Below the pieces are notes generated by a model. The model was given only the letters and a program-made list of their open reading frames with translations, ran no database searches and was not told the DNA's origin. From Flavobacteriales bacterium (GTDB lineage: Bacteria > Bacteroidota > Bacteroidia > Flavobacteriales_D > Sanyastnellaceae), in NCBI GenBank assembly GCA_016722445.1, contig JADKIZ010000024.1, positions 1 through 64,000 on the forward strand: a stretch of 64,000 nt of DNA, written 5' to 3'. Both the position numbers and the translations under genes were made by a program. Below are positions 18,148-27,899 of this stretch, in pieces (the first letter of the stretch is position 1; every line of letters begins with the position of its first letter).

Positions 18148-18692
18148 ATGAGTGAGAAGTACAAAATCCGTGAGAGGTAGCCCTATTTTGTCACATTCAC
18201 TGTAGAATGCTGGATTGATGTATACGCAAGATGTATACCGTGAGATCTTCGTTGATAGTGTAAATTACTGTATCAAAAACAAGGGTCTTGTTGTGCATGC
18301 ATGGGTGTTGATGACCAATCATGCACATTTATTGATTAATAGTCGTGATATGAGATTGGAGTTTATCATACGCGATTTGAAACGACATACTTCAAAAGCG
18401 ACAGTAAAAGCGATAGCGCAAAACGTACATGAAAGCCGTGATTGGATGATATACTTGTTTGGTAGATCTGGTGAATTCAATCCAATGAATGAACAATTTC
18501 AGTTTGGCAGAACGGCTATCATCCGATCCATTGTTGGAAGAAAGAACTCAACAGAAGATAAAATATATCCATCAGAATCCAGTTCGAGCTGGTTTTGTAG
18601 AAAAGGAATTTGAATGGAAGTATGGAAGTGCTGCGCATTATGAGAATGGCAAAGGCATGGTAGATATTGAGCCCTTAGATGTGATGTTTTAG
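18148..18692 (+). pseudogene. Degenerate REP-associated tyrosine transposase (RAYT, IS200-like)
   Basis: The frame from ATG 18148 (MSEKYKIRER) meets TAG at 18178, resumes PYFVTFTVECWIDVYAR, shifts near 18222 to DVYREIFVDSVNYC, and shifts again near 18480-18540 before QQKIKYIHQNPVRAGFVEKE. The HUH motif is intact in HAWVLMTNHAHLL, and the C-terminal YIHQNPV and YGSAAHY blocks are RAYT hallmarks. RAYTs are Y1 single-strand transposases that mobilise REP palindromes. Inverted REP-like sequences flank it. One nonsense and two frame changes suggest an inactive copy. Confidence 0.8.
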
Positions 18693-18755
18693 GAAGCTGC
18701 ATTTTTTAGACAAGAGCGGCAATTCATTGATATTCTTGTCGTGACTAAAAGTCAA

Positions 18756-18831
18756 TGTTGTCATTTTAGATCGCGGCTAAAAGCCACTAATAGCCGCGGC
18801 ACTGGTTACCTTCGCTAAACCTGCGCCATGG
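18756..18831 (-). repeat. Right REP-like inverted repeat of the RAYT unit
   Basis: Its reverse complement matches 17869-17945 with few mismatches over about 75 bp, including GTGCCGCGGCTATT and GTGGCTTTTAGCC. Together with the left copy it delimits a unit of roughly 960 bp around the RAYT gene. It ends 106 bp before the LolA-like gene. Confidence 0.75.
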
Positions 18832-18936
18832 AGGAGGTTCACCCTTACCGTTCATCCTTTTCTAAAGCACCTGATGGAATTCAAGTGTTGTTTATTGGGA
18901 AATACGATCATCTTCGCAAAAAATAAATTAGTCACC

Positions 18937-19677
18937 ATGAATAAACTCATCATCACGCTGGCCTTGTTGGTCACTTCATTCGGAATCTTTGGACAGTCGG
19001 CCGAGGAAATAATCAAACAAAGTATTGATGCTACCGGAGGTGCCAACTGGGAAAAAGTGAATTCCCTGAAATACTCAGCCAATCTGGAACAGGGCGGTAT
19101 GAAAATTCCTTTGGAAGTGGTTGCCATGCGCGATGGTCGCACTTATACTAAAATCAATATTCAGGGAATGGAGATGATCCAAGGTGCATTTGATGGCAAT
19201 GTATTGTGGAACACAAACTTCATGACGCAAAAGCCGGAGAAGGCTACTGCAGAAGATACCGAAAACACAAAGCGTTCGATCGGTGATTTTCCAACCGCTT
19301 TACACAACTATAAAAAAGCAGGTTACAAAGTTTCTACCGAAGGTGAAGAGACAGTAGACGGTGTTGTTTGTTATAAAATTAAAATGGAAAAGAAGCCGGT
19401 AATGGTCGATGGTGTTGAAGTTCCCAATATCGAATACTATTTCATCGATAAAGATACCAAAGCATTGATCATGATGGAATCTGAAATTACAAGCGGCGAA
19501 ATGAAAGGTGTCATTGCGCAGTCTAAATTCAGCGACTACCAGGAAGTGAATGGTGTGTATATCTCCTTCTCACAAACCATGGGAATAAAGGATGGTGATT
19601 CACAAAGTCTAACCTTCGATAAAGTGGAAGTCAATCCGCAAATCGATGAAAATACTTTCTCCTACAAAGGCGAATAA
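18937..19677 (+). CDS. LolA-like outer membrane lipoprotein-sorting domain protein
   Basis: 246 aa from the ATG at 18937; the in-frame extension to 18874 precedes a clear signal peptide, MNKLIITLALLVTSFGIFGQ, with a Gln after the cleavage site typical of Bacteroidota. The mature part begins SAEEIIKQSIDATGGANWEK, characteristic of LolA-like zincin-free lipid-binding folds, and ends in a beta-rich region. Probable periplasmic protein of the half-barrel LolA/LolB type. The BNR gene starts 55 bp downstream on the same strand. Its ligand is unknown. Confidence 0.7.
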   Translation: MNKLIITLALLVTSFGIFGQSAEEIIKQSIDATGGANWEKVNSLKYSANLEQGGMKIPLEVVAMRDGRTYTKINIQGMEMIQGAFDGNVLWNTNFMTQKPEKATAEDTENTKRSIGDFPTALHNYKKAGYKVSTEGEETVDGVVCYKIKMEKKPVMVDGVEVPNIEYYFIDKDTKALIMMESEITSGEMKGVIAQSKFSDYQEVNGVYISFSQTMGIKDGDSQSLTFDKVEVNPQIDENTFSYKGE

Positions 19678-19732
19678 TTTTTAGCCTGAGTCATTCAGAG
19701 GTTTTTAGTTCTTACAAATTTTATTTTTTACC

Positions 19733-22700
19733 ATGAAAAAAATATTCGTTACGTGGTCTGCATTCGCATTATCTATTTTCTCCATAGCACAGGAAAACGC
19801 ACCAATGAATGTTGCGGAATACCTTGGTGATCTCAAAGTACGACACATTGGTCCGGCTTTGATGTCAGGCCGTGCAACAGACATTGAAGGTCATCCGAAA
19901 AATTCACAGGTGATCTACCTTGGCACTGCTGGTGGTGGGGTATGGAAATCGAATGATGCCGGTGTTAGTTTCATTTCTGTCTTCGATGACTATTGTCAAT
20001 CGATTGGAACAGTTGCCATTGATCCTTCCGACCCTGACAATACTGTGTGGGTAGGTACCGGCGAAGTTTGGACCCGTAATAGTGTATCTATAGGTGATGG
20101 TATTTATCGCACCAAGGACGGAGGTAAGAGCTGGACCAAACTGGGACTTGAAAAATCAGAACGAATAAGTGCTATTCGTATTCATCCTAAAAATCCAGAG
20201 GTGGTCTACGCCGGTGTATTAGGTGGTTTGTGGAGCAACAGCGCCGATAGAGGGTATATAAAACAAACGACGGTGGCAAGACATGGGAGAAAATTCTCTA
20301 CGTCAACGAAACGACTGGTTGTTCTGAACTGGTGATGGATCCGAATGATCCAAACGTATTATATGCTGCTTTCTGGGAATTCCGCAGGACTGCATATTCC
20401 TTCAATTCAGGTGGTGTCAACAGCGCACTTTACAAAACAACTGATGGAGGAAAAACATGGAATAAAATCCACAATGGTTTCCCGGTGGGCAAGATGGGAC
20501 GCATCGCCATGGCTGTAGCTCCTTCTGATAGTAAAATTCTCTACGCTGTTATCGAAGCAGAAAAAGATGAAGCCAAAGGAATGTACAGATCAGATGATGG
20601 CGGTGCCAACTGGAAGTTTCTGAATGGCGATTTCGGATTGGTCGTTCGCCCATTTTATTTCTCACGCATCACCATTGATCCGAAGAATCCCGATGTCGTG
20701 GTGAAAGCTGGATTGTTTGGCTCGATCAGTCGCGATGGTGGAAAGACATTCAAAGGCCTTGGATCTATGCATGCTGACATTCATGATATATGGTTTGATC
20801 CGAATGATTCACAGCGCATGTTGGTGTGCAACGATGGCGGATTATATAGAAGCACGAATGGCGGCAATACCATGGTGCATGTCGAAAATCTTCCCATCAG
20901 TCAGTTCTACCACGTAAGTGTCGACAACCAAGAACCATACAATGTATACGGCGGATTGCAGGACAACAACTCGTGGTTTGGTCCGTCACAAAGTCCCGGT
21001 GGAGTGGAAGCGCGCGATTGGAATCTGGTTGGACAAGGTGATGGATTTCGTGTATATCCACATCCAACCAAACCGCAAATAGTTTATTCTGAAATGCAAG
21101 GTGCAGAAGCCATTTGGCGTTATGATACCAAAGAGCAGCAACTTAAAACCATCAAACCATACCCTGGAAAAGGTGATCCTAAATTGAGATTCAATTGGAA
21201 TGCCTTTCACCACAAGCAAACATCATCCGGATAGGTTGTATGCAGGAAGTCAATTCCTCCATCTATCAGATGACATGGGAAATACATGGACAAAAATTTC
21301 TCCTGACCTCACCACCAACGATAAGACAAAACAAAACCAGGAAGCATCCGGTGGACTTTCAGCTGATAACTCCGGCGCAGAAAATCACTGCACCATCTTT
21401 ACCATTGCGGAATCACCATTGACAGACAAAGTAATCTGGGTTGGAACAGACGATGGTCAAGTGCAACTCACAACCGACGCAGGAAAAACATGGACCAATC
21501 TCACCAAAAATATTCCCGGTCTGCCATTGAATACTTGGTGCTATCATATCGAAGCAAGTGTATTCGGCGAATCCATCGCTTACGCCGTTTTTGAAGGTCA
21601 TACTACCGGAGATTTCAAACCATATATCTATAAGACTTCAGACTTTGGTAAAACATGGAAGTCTATTGTGACCAATGAAATCCCCGTGTTTGTTCGCAGC
21701 CTTCAAGAAGATTACAAAAATCAGGACCTGCTCTTTGCCGGTACTGAAATGGGATTGTATATGACTGTGAATGGAGGAACTACCTGGTCAAAATTCACCA
21801 GCAACATGCCTTCAGTAGCTGTGCATTATATGGAAATGCATCCGCGCACAAGTGATCTCATCATGGCAACACATGGTCGTGGTATTATCATATTGGATAA
21901 TACATCTATTCTACGTGAATTGAAGCCTGAAATCACTGCCAAGACATTGCATTTTTTCGAAACGAAACCATTTGTGATGAGCGAAAAGTTCATTTGGTGG
22001 CACCAGCACAGAGCATCAGTTTGTAGGAAGCAATCCTCCGGATTATGCCCAGATCCGTTACTTCCTTCCGAAGCGACACACATTCGGAAAAATGACCATG
22101 GACGTATTGGACATGGAAGGCAATGTCGTAGCCAAACTCGAACCGGGTAAACAAAAAGGAATCAATACCGTGGATTGGTATTTCAATTCTAAAGCGCCGA
22201 AATCAGCCAAAGGCAAAACGTTGGATGGAGCATCACTTTTCACTCCGCGTGTGAAAGCCGGTAAATACAAAGTAAGGGTGACAAAGGGCAGCGATGTATT
22301 TGAACAGGAAATTGAAACAGTTTATGATTCGAAATCACTTTTCACATTGGAAGAGCGGGCTATTCAGGAAAGGGTAACCAAGGAAAATTTTGACTTCGTA
22401 CAAGACTTGGCTTATTTCGTTTATCAGCTCGACATGTGGATAGCATCAGCGGAAGCAGCGAAGAGGAAAGATACTGAAAAAGGATCAAGCGCGGATAGAA
22501 TGTTGACAGGCCTTCAAAGCATCAAAGACAAATGTGTTGTAACGAAAGGCGATAATTATGTCGGCCAGGGAGAAAAACAATTGCGTGAAAAATTAGGTGA
22601 CATTTACAGCAACATCGGTTCTTACTATGGCGCACCATCTACTTCACAGATGGAGAATGTGCAATCACTTCGCGACAATTTCAACCAACAAAAAGCCGCT

Positions 22701-22817
22701 TTCGATAAATTGAAATCAGCCGAACTCAAGAAATTTGAAAGTGAATTGACCAAACAAGGTTTGAAGAAACCTGAGGTAAAAACTTTTGAGGACTTTTTGA
22801 AGGATGATCAGCTTTAA
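19733..22817 (+). CDS. Exported BNR/sortilin-like beta-propeller protein, three apparent frameshifts
   Basis: About 1027 aa after repair. N-terminal signal peptide (KIFVTWSAFALSIFSIA). The mature protein carries many BNR-type repeats with the S/T-x-D-x-G-x-T-W core (KDGGKSWTKLG, TDGGKTWNKI, TDAGKTWTNLT, VNGGTTWSKF) in the sortilin/VPS10 or xyloglucanase-like propeller arrangement. The C-terminal ~240 residues are beta and then helical. Breaks: one G missing near 20254 (DRG|VYKTNDGGKTW), an indel near 21203 and another near 21998. All three flank conserved sequence, so errors are likelier than inactivation. Substrate unknown. Confidence 0.8.
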
Positions 22818-22869
22818 GTCGAAGATGTGTTAGACTTCTTGCTTGCGTTGTCTAGGCTATAAAACCATG

Positions 22870-22916
22870 TTAGTTCGTGGCTAGGGTTACGCTATGCTAA
22901 ACCTCGCCGTGGGAGT
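22870..22916 (-). repeat. Partial REP-like element
   Basis: The reverse complement reads CACGGCGAGGTTTAGCATAG followed by CGTAACCCTAGCC, matching the head of the RAYT-flanking repeat (GGCGCGGGTTTAGCGAAGCG and so on). A more distant relative lies near 23479-23514. Confidence 0.45.
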
Positions 22917-22942
22917 ATGATTTTTGCCTTTGGCCAAGCTGA

Positions 22943-23410
22943 TTATTCAACAGCCCTCCACATTTTTTCATTGAAATACTCAAATTTATTCTTCCCGAAA
23001 AATTTTCTGGCAGATTCATTTTGTGTCCAATGATTGAGCTCGATGGTTTCAATATTTTGCTCTTTTGCGAAAGCCAAAGCCGCATCTAGCAATTGTTTTC
23101 CAACACCTTTTCCCTGATGATTTTTCAATACAAGAATCTGATCAAGCAAAATAAATTGTCTTGCATATTGGAAAGGGTTATCTGCGAAATGGATGGTGAA
23201 CAACAGTAAATAACCTATGGTTGTTTCATTTTCTTTGGCAACAAAAGCAATGGCCTTTTCGCTACTTAATGTGTTCTTGAAAAAATTCAGGACCGCTTCA
23301 TGGTCATATGGCTTGAAAATATTCGGATGTATGTTATGATGAAATGTTTGAATTTCTTCATTCAACTTTGACAGTGTGATATGGTCGTTGGTTCTTTCAA
23401 TTTTTATCAT
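22943..23410 (-). CDS. GNAT family N-acetyltransferase
   Basis: 155 aa. Residues 80-115 contain the acetyl-CoA pyrophosphate-binding signature LDQILVLKNHQGKGVGKQLL (Q/R-x-x-G-x-G/A), followed by ALAFAKEQNIETIELNHW and the typical C-terminal NESARKFFGKNKFEYFNEKM. It transfers acetyl from acetyl-CoA to an amine; the acceptor cannot be told. Convergent with the BNR gene. Confidence 0.85.
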   Translation of the reverse strand: MIKIERTNDHITLSKLNEEIQTFHHNIHPNIFKPYDHEAVLNFFKNTLSSEKAIAFVAKENETTIGYLLLFTIHFADNPFQYARQFILLDQILVLKNHQGKGVGKQLLDAALAFAKEQNIETIELNHWTQNESARKFFGKNKFEYFNEKMWRAVE

Positions 23411-23562
23411 GATGAATATTTCTTTTGAATTGATTCTACAAAGTGCTCATGGGGTAATTTTTTTGTTTGCAATCACCGTGGCGTGGGTTGCACCGCAATG
23501 ATCCGCGCCATGGGAGCCTCAGAAAGGGATATGCTTCACCAATCCCGAAATATAATGGATTA

Positions 23563-24282
23563 TTAAACCGCCATCGGCACTTCCATCAACAATATCCTTG
23601 CATCACTATCCGCCTGGATGTTGAGTTCTGTAACCATTCCAGATACCAAAACCATCGCGGCGATTCAAAGCCTGACCATTGATGGTGGCATTACCTTCTA
23701 CCATCATGGCATATACACCATGGGTGTTGGGCCTTTTCAGGGCGTAAACAGATGATACACCTGCGTCGAATGTCCCCATGTGAAACCATGCTTCTTGGTG
23801 GATCCATACTCCTGCATCATCTGGACTTGGTGAGAGGATCTGATTCCACTGGTTTCTTTTTTCTTCTGGTAAACGCATTTGATCATAACGTGGCGTAACG
23901 TTTTCCTTGTTGGGAAATAACCAAATTTGAAAGAGCTTAGGTCTTTGTCTGGAGAGTGATTGAATTCACTGTGATAGATTCCCGTACCTGCGCTCATCAC
24001 CTGAATTTCTCCCGCAGTGATGGTGCCTTCATTGCCCATGCTGTCTTTATGTGCAATGGTTCCTTCCAATGGAATGGTGATGATCTCCATGTTGTCGTGT
24101 GGATGTGTACTAAACCCTTTTCCCGCTGCAACAAAATCGTCGTTCAACACGCGCAATACGCCAAAGTGCATGCGTTCTGGATTATAATAATTCGCAAATG
24201 AAAAAGAGTAATTGGCTTTGAGCCATCCGAAATCGGCTGTACCTCGCGTTTCGGCTTTGTGTAATATGGTGTTTGATGTCAT
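23563..24282 (-). CDS. Pirin family protein, two compensating indels
   Basis: 239 aa after repair. The cupin metal-binding motif is visible (HPHDNMEIITIPLEG, with the later EFNHS), and the C-terminal cupin region appears in other frames (LFQIWLFPNKENV, GVSSVYALKRP, EVPMAV and TAA at 23563). One A is missing near 23935 (DLK|LFQIW) and one G is extra near 23640 (IWN|VTELNIQ), so the total length stays in frame. Start chosen at ATG 24282. Bacterial pirins are Fe-cupins with quercetinase or redox-regulatory roles; substrate unknown. Confidence 0.85.
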
Positions 24283-24503
24283 GAGCATTGTCTTATTTGT
24301 TTGGAACCTCAAATGATTTGGGTTTCTCAAACATGATCATCTACATAGCTGAAGCCTTCAATAAAATCCTTTTTATTCCGTGGCGCTTTCAATAAATGCG
24401 GGAAGTTTCCGGTCGTCCGGCCTGTTTGAGAATAAATCAACACAAACACTTGAATTATCCTTGATTTGCATACAAATTTGACCACATTTCAATACCCATA
24501 GCC

Positions 24504-25244
24504 TTGACGCTCATCAATGCTTTTTTGTTCTTCTTGATTGCCCTCGTCTACAGCTCCGCTGGATTCGGCGGTGGGAGTATGTACCTCGCTGTGCTGAGTC
24601 AGACTGGTATTGGTGATGCTGCCGTACGCATGGGGGGGTTAGCATGCAATGCCGTCGTCACGACCACAGGCACCATCAACTTTCACCTGAAAAAATGGAT
24701 CGTATGGCCTGAAGTGTTAAAACTACTCGCATTCAGCACACCTGCTTGTATCGCTTCTTCTTTGCTCACTTTTGATGCAACGACTTATTTCATCGTGTTG
24801 GGTTGTTGTCTGCTGCCTGCTGGACTGATTACCGTTTTGGGTCATGGAAAAATGGTGAAGAATGAAGACATCATTATACACACTAAATGGTGGCTCTATC
24901 CGATCTCATTGGCCATCGGTTTTATTTCAGGCATAACCGGAATTGGCGGCGGCGTCTACCTTTCACCTATTCTCCACCTCACGAAATGGGGCAGCGCCAA
25001 ACACATTGCCGCGACAAGCTCTGTATACATTCTGGTGAATTCGGTTGCGGGTATCATCGTACAATTCACGAAGAATGGACAACCTGATTTGTCATCGGTC
25101 TTATGGTTTATGTTGGCGGTGCTCGCTGGAGGTCTAATTGGTTCGCGCTTAAGCAGTAGTCTGTTTTCACAAAAAACAGTGAGAATATTAACAGGAGTCA
25201 TCATCATATTTGCCTCGGTAAAAATTCTAGCCCGCTATTTATGA
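24504..25244 (+). CDS. TauE/SafE family sulfite-exporter-like membrane protein
   Basis: 246 aa, TTG start (TLINAFLFFLIALVYSSAGF). Seven to eight membrane helices with the family's paired motifs: SSAGFGGGSMYLAVL near the N-terminus and SGITGIGGGVYLSPIL near residue 150. Its last codons overlap the moaD start (ATGA), so it is translationally coupled to molybdopterin-synthase genes. Export of sulfite or another C1/organosulfur anion is known for the family. The link with a molybdoenzyme pathway is suggested by context only. Confidence 0.85.
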   Translation: MTLINAFLFFLIALVYSSAGFGGGSMYLAVLSQTGIGDAAVRMGGLACNAVVTTTGTINFHLKKWIVWPEVLKLLAFSTPACIASSLLTFDATTYFIVLGCCLLPAGLITVLGHGKMVKNEDIIIHTKWWLYPISLAIGFISGITGIGGGVYLSPILHLTKWGSAKHIAATSSVYILVNSVAGIIVQFTKNGQPDLSSVLWFMLAVLAGGLIGSRLSSSLFSQKTVRILTGVIIIFASVKILARYL

Positions 25245-25483
25245 TCGTCAGAATTCTTGCTTTTGGTTTCGCAGGTGATGTGATCGGTAAAAGATCATTT
25301 GATCTTGAATTGCGCGATGGTGCTGATACCGACCTCCTGCAGGAACATCTTGGATTGTCATACCCGGCACTGAAAGGGATTCTCAATATGGCCTTGGCGG
25401 TCAATCAGACTTATATCGTGGAAAACACAAAACTGAAGGATGGTGATGAAGTTGCGATCATTCCACCTGTAAGCGGAGGATAG
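25241..25483 (+). CDS. moaD: Molybdopterin synthase small subunit MoaD
   Basis: 80 aa ubiquitin-like sulfur carrier ending in VSGG, the C-terminal Gly-Gly that is adenylated and thiocarboxylated. Overlaps the TauE-like gene upstream by 4 bp and is followed by moaE after 1 bp. It donates sulfur to precursor Z (cPMP) in molybdopterin formation. No other moa genes are in the window. Confidence 0.9.
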   Translation: MIVRILAFGFAGDVIGKRSFDLELRDGADTDLLQEHLGLSYPALKGILNMALAVNQTYIVENTKLKDGDEVAIIPPVSGG

Positions 25484-25484
25484 T

Positions 25485-25901
25485 ATGGCGTCTTTTATTA
25501 TTTCTTCTTCACTGTTAAATGTCGCAGATGTTGAATCTGCTCTCGCCGACGATAGCTGTGGTGGCGTGGTCATTTTTATTGGTAATGTAAGAGAAAAAAG
25601 CCACGACAGAAATGTTGTCGCCCTGGAATTTGAAGCTTACGAACCAATGGCCTTGAAAGTACTCGAATCCATCGCTCAGGAAATCAAGGAAAAATGGAAT
25701 GTCGAACACATTGCACTTCATCATCGTGTGGGTAGGGTGGAAGTAGGTGGTACTGCAGTGATCGCCGGTATTTCTTCAAAACATCGCGCGGAAGCTTTTG
25801 AATCATGCGCCTACCTCATGTCCCGCCTGAAAGAATCGGTCCCCATCTGGAAAAAAGAAATCTTTCAGGACGGAGAAGAATGGATTACTCCCCATCCTTA
25901 A
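25485..25901 (+). CDS. moaE: Molybdopterin synthase large subunit MoaE
   Basis: 138 aa. Family motifs: GGVVIFIGNVREKSHDRNV, LEFEAYEPMALKVL, HHRVGRVEVGG and the C-terminal SVPIWKKEIFQDGEEWI, which contains the catalytic Lys pair. Forms the heterotetramer with MoaD that converts cPMP to molybdopterin. Directly downstream of moaD. Confidence 0.95.
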   Translation: MASFIISSSLLNVADVESALADDSCGGVVIFIGNVREKSHDRNVVALEFEAYEPMALKVLESIAQEIKEKWNVEHIALHHRVGRVEVGGTAVIAGISSKHRAEAFESCAYLMSRLKESVPIWKKEIFQDGEEWITPHP

Positions 25902-25919
25902 TCATCATACAATCACACC

Positions 25920-26450
25920 TCTTCAATTTCGGGACACCGAAGGTATCCCGACCACCGCTTCCAATTTACCATTATCAACACTTTGTCAAACAGTCATATA
26001 AGTACCAATCTCCTTCCTCGTCATTCTCTTCGCGAAGAGGAACCCATTTTCACTTTCCCTTACCACGTTCATCCACCTTACTTTGTCAAACAGTCATAGA
26101 TAAGTACATGACAAATCTCCTTCAACATCTCGTCATTCCTCTTCGCAAAGCGAAGAGGAACCTATTTCTTACGTCATCACTTATCGAAAACGAACCTACG
26201 TTCACCTCTGCCTTACCCAACTTACATTGTCAGGCAGTCACAAATAAGTAAATGACCAATTTCCTATAACATATCGTCATTCCTCATTTTTTATCGAAAA
26301 CGAACCTACGTTCACCTCTGCCTTACCCAACTTACATTGTCAAGCAGTCATAGATAAGTACATGACAAATCTCCTTCAACATCTCGTCATTCCTCTTCGC
26401 AAAGCGAAGAGGAACCTATTTCATACCTCATCTCTTTTCGTAAATGAACC
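25920..26450. repeat. Tandem repeats with palindromic core
   Basis: Four direct repeats of an irregular 100-150-bp unit. Each holds TTGTCA(A/G)(A/G)CAGTCA, then AAGTACATGACAAATCTCC, CTCGTCATTCCTCTTCGC and GCGAAGAGGAACC. Copies at 26093-26166 and 26349-26425 are nearly identical, and ATCGAAAACGAACCTACG plus its extension is duplicated at 26175-26229 and 26290-26340. The CTCTTCGC/GCGAAGAG palindrome matches, in inverse orientation, the family at 2.4-2.8 kb. A separate hairpin (CGGGACACCGAAGGTATCCC) lies at 25931. No gene. Confidence 0.75.
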
Positions 26451-26454
26451 TATT

Positions 26455-27054
26455 TCATTCCTCATCTTCCTCCAAAATCACTTCACCACGAGATTTCCTT
26501 TCGTAATCACGCACATTTTTTTTGGCTTGTTTATCGCCAGGATGTTCGATAGAGTATTGAAGTATCTCACGGTAATATTGATCGTCATATTTCCACTCCA
26601 ATCTTTTAGCCAACGGCGTAACGACATAAAACACCAGAACAGAACTAAAAATAATAGATCTTACCATGATAAAACGGAACATCCCCGGATCATTTTTTTC
26701 GAGAAAATAAATGTCCAGAAACATCAACACAGTGAGTAGAGAAATGCTGATGTAACGAAATACCAGCGCGCCTGGCCAATACATTTCATTGTATAATATT
26801 GTGATCGCTGATAGTGCAAAGGATAAACCAGCGAGCGTGCGCATCCAGATAAAGACTTTTTCTCCGGGTTGAGCATTTCGCAATCTGGCGATGAATGAAT
26901 TTCTGGAACTTCCTATTCCGGTGAAATAATAAAACAGTGCCAGAAAACCTGAGCCAATCATGATCACAAAATGCCCACCTGGTATGCCCGAGGTATAACC
27001 CATGAGCATTCCTATCAGCAAAAAAAAGGCGATGAGAAATTCGAGTCCGCGCAA
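26455..27054 (-). CDS. Integral membrane protein of unknown function
   Basis: 199 aa, TTG start (RGLEFLIAFFLLIGMLMGYT) 8 bp after the exonuclease III stop. Five membrane helices (for example GGHFVIMIGSGFLALFYYF, SLLTVLMFLDIYFLE, VRSIIFSSVLVFYVVTPL) and an acidic, charged C-terminal tail (SRGEVILEEDEE) probably in the cytoplasm. Probably co-transcribed with exonuclease III. Family not recognised. Confidence 0.65.
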   Translation of the reverse strand: MRGLEFLIAFFLLIGMLMGYTSGIPGGHFVIMIGSGFLALFYYFTGIGSSRNSFIARLRNAQPGEKVFIWMRTLAGLSFALSAITILYNEMYWPGALVFRYISISLLTVLMFLDIYFLEKNDPGMFRFIMVRSIIFSSVLVFYVVTPLAKRLEWKYDDQYYREILQYSIEHPGDKQAKKNVRDYERKSRGEVILEEDEE

Positions 27055-27062
27055 TGTTTATT

Positions 27063-27827
27063 TTATTTGATGTTGATGTCAATTCCGACCGGACAATGAT
27101 CGCTTCCTTCAATTTCATTCAGGATGAATGCATCTTGCACAGATGCAATCAACGACTTGGAGACGATGAAGTAATCGATTCTCCAGCCTACATTTTTCGC
27201 ACGTGAATTGAATCGTGCACTCCACCAACTGTATTTCACCACTTCCGGATAAAAATGTCGGAATGTGTCGATGAAACCCTGATTTGAAATAATTGTCAAG
27301 TCCGTCTATTTCGCGTTGGTATAACCCGCAGTTTTGTTGTAGTTGGATTTAGGATTGGCGAGATCAATGGGTTGATGGGCAACATTCATATCACCACACC
27401 AAATCACAGGTTTTTCTTTTCGAGTTTTCAAGTATGCCAATAGCGCTTTATCCCATTCTTCGCGATAGTCCAACTTCACCAATTCTTGTCCGGAGTTCGG
27501 TACGTATGTGTTCACCAAATAAAATCCGGGAAATTCTGCTGTGATTGTTCTGCCCTGATCATCATGTTCTGGTATTCCAATGCCATTGGAAATGCTCAAT
27601 GGTTTGGATTTGGTGATGACTGCCGTTCCGCTATATCCCGGCTTCACCGCACTGAACGAATAGACTTCATAGCCCTTCAACTCTTTTAATGCTTCCTGCA
27701 CCTGTTCGTCATTCGCTTTGGTTTCCTGTAAACAAAGTACATCAGGATTCATTTTTTGTATGGAATCGAGAAGTCCTTTTTTCACGGTTGCTCTTACTCC
27801 ATTTACATTAAAAGATATGAGTTTCAT
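27063..27827 (-). CDS. xth: Exodeoxyribonuclease III, two compensating indels
   Basis: 254 aa, the usual length. EEP-fold motifs: NVNGVRA, CLQETK, WCGDMNVAH, WRIDYFIVS and SDHCPVGI. An in-frame TAG appears at 27306, but the neighbouring frame carries the expected EIDGLDNYFKSG before returning at GFIDTFRHFYP. One lost base near 27310 and one extra G near 27277 explain this exactly. It should act as 3'-5' exonuclease and AP endonuclease in base-excision repair. Divergent from the glycine-rich gene. Confidence 0.9.
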
Positions 27828-27899
27828 TCGTTGGTAATTTTAAGCCTTCAAATAAATGAATGAAATACGGTAGGTTTTACCTTCGTTAACGTTCAAACT

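Noticed and set aside
26079..26425. Possible CRISPR array
   Set aside because: Repeat units are 100-150 bp, irregular and contain their own palindrome; no short constant repeat with unique spacers and no cas gene in the window.
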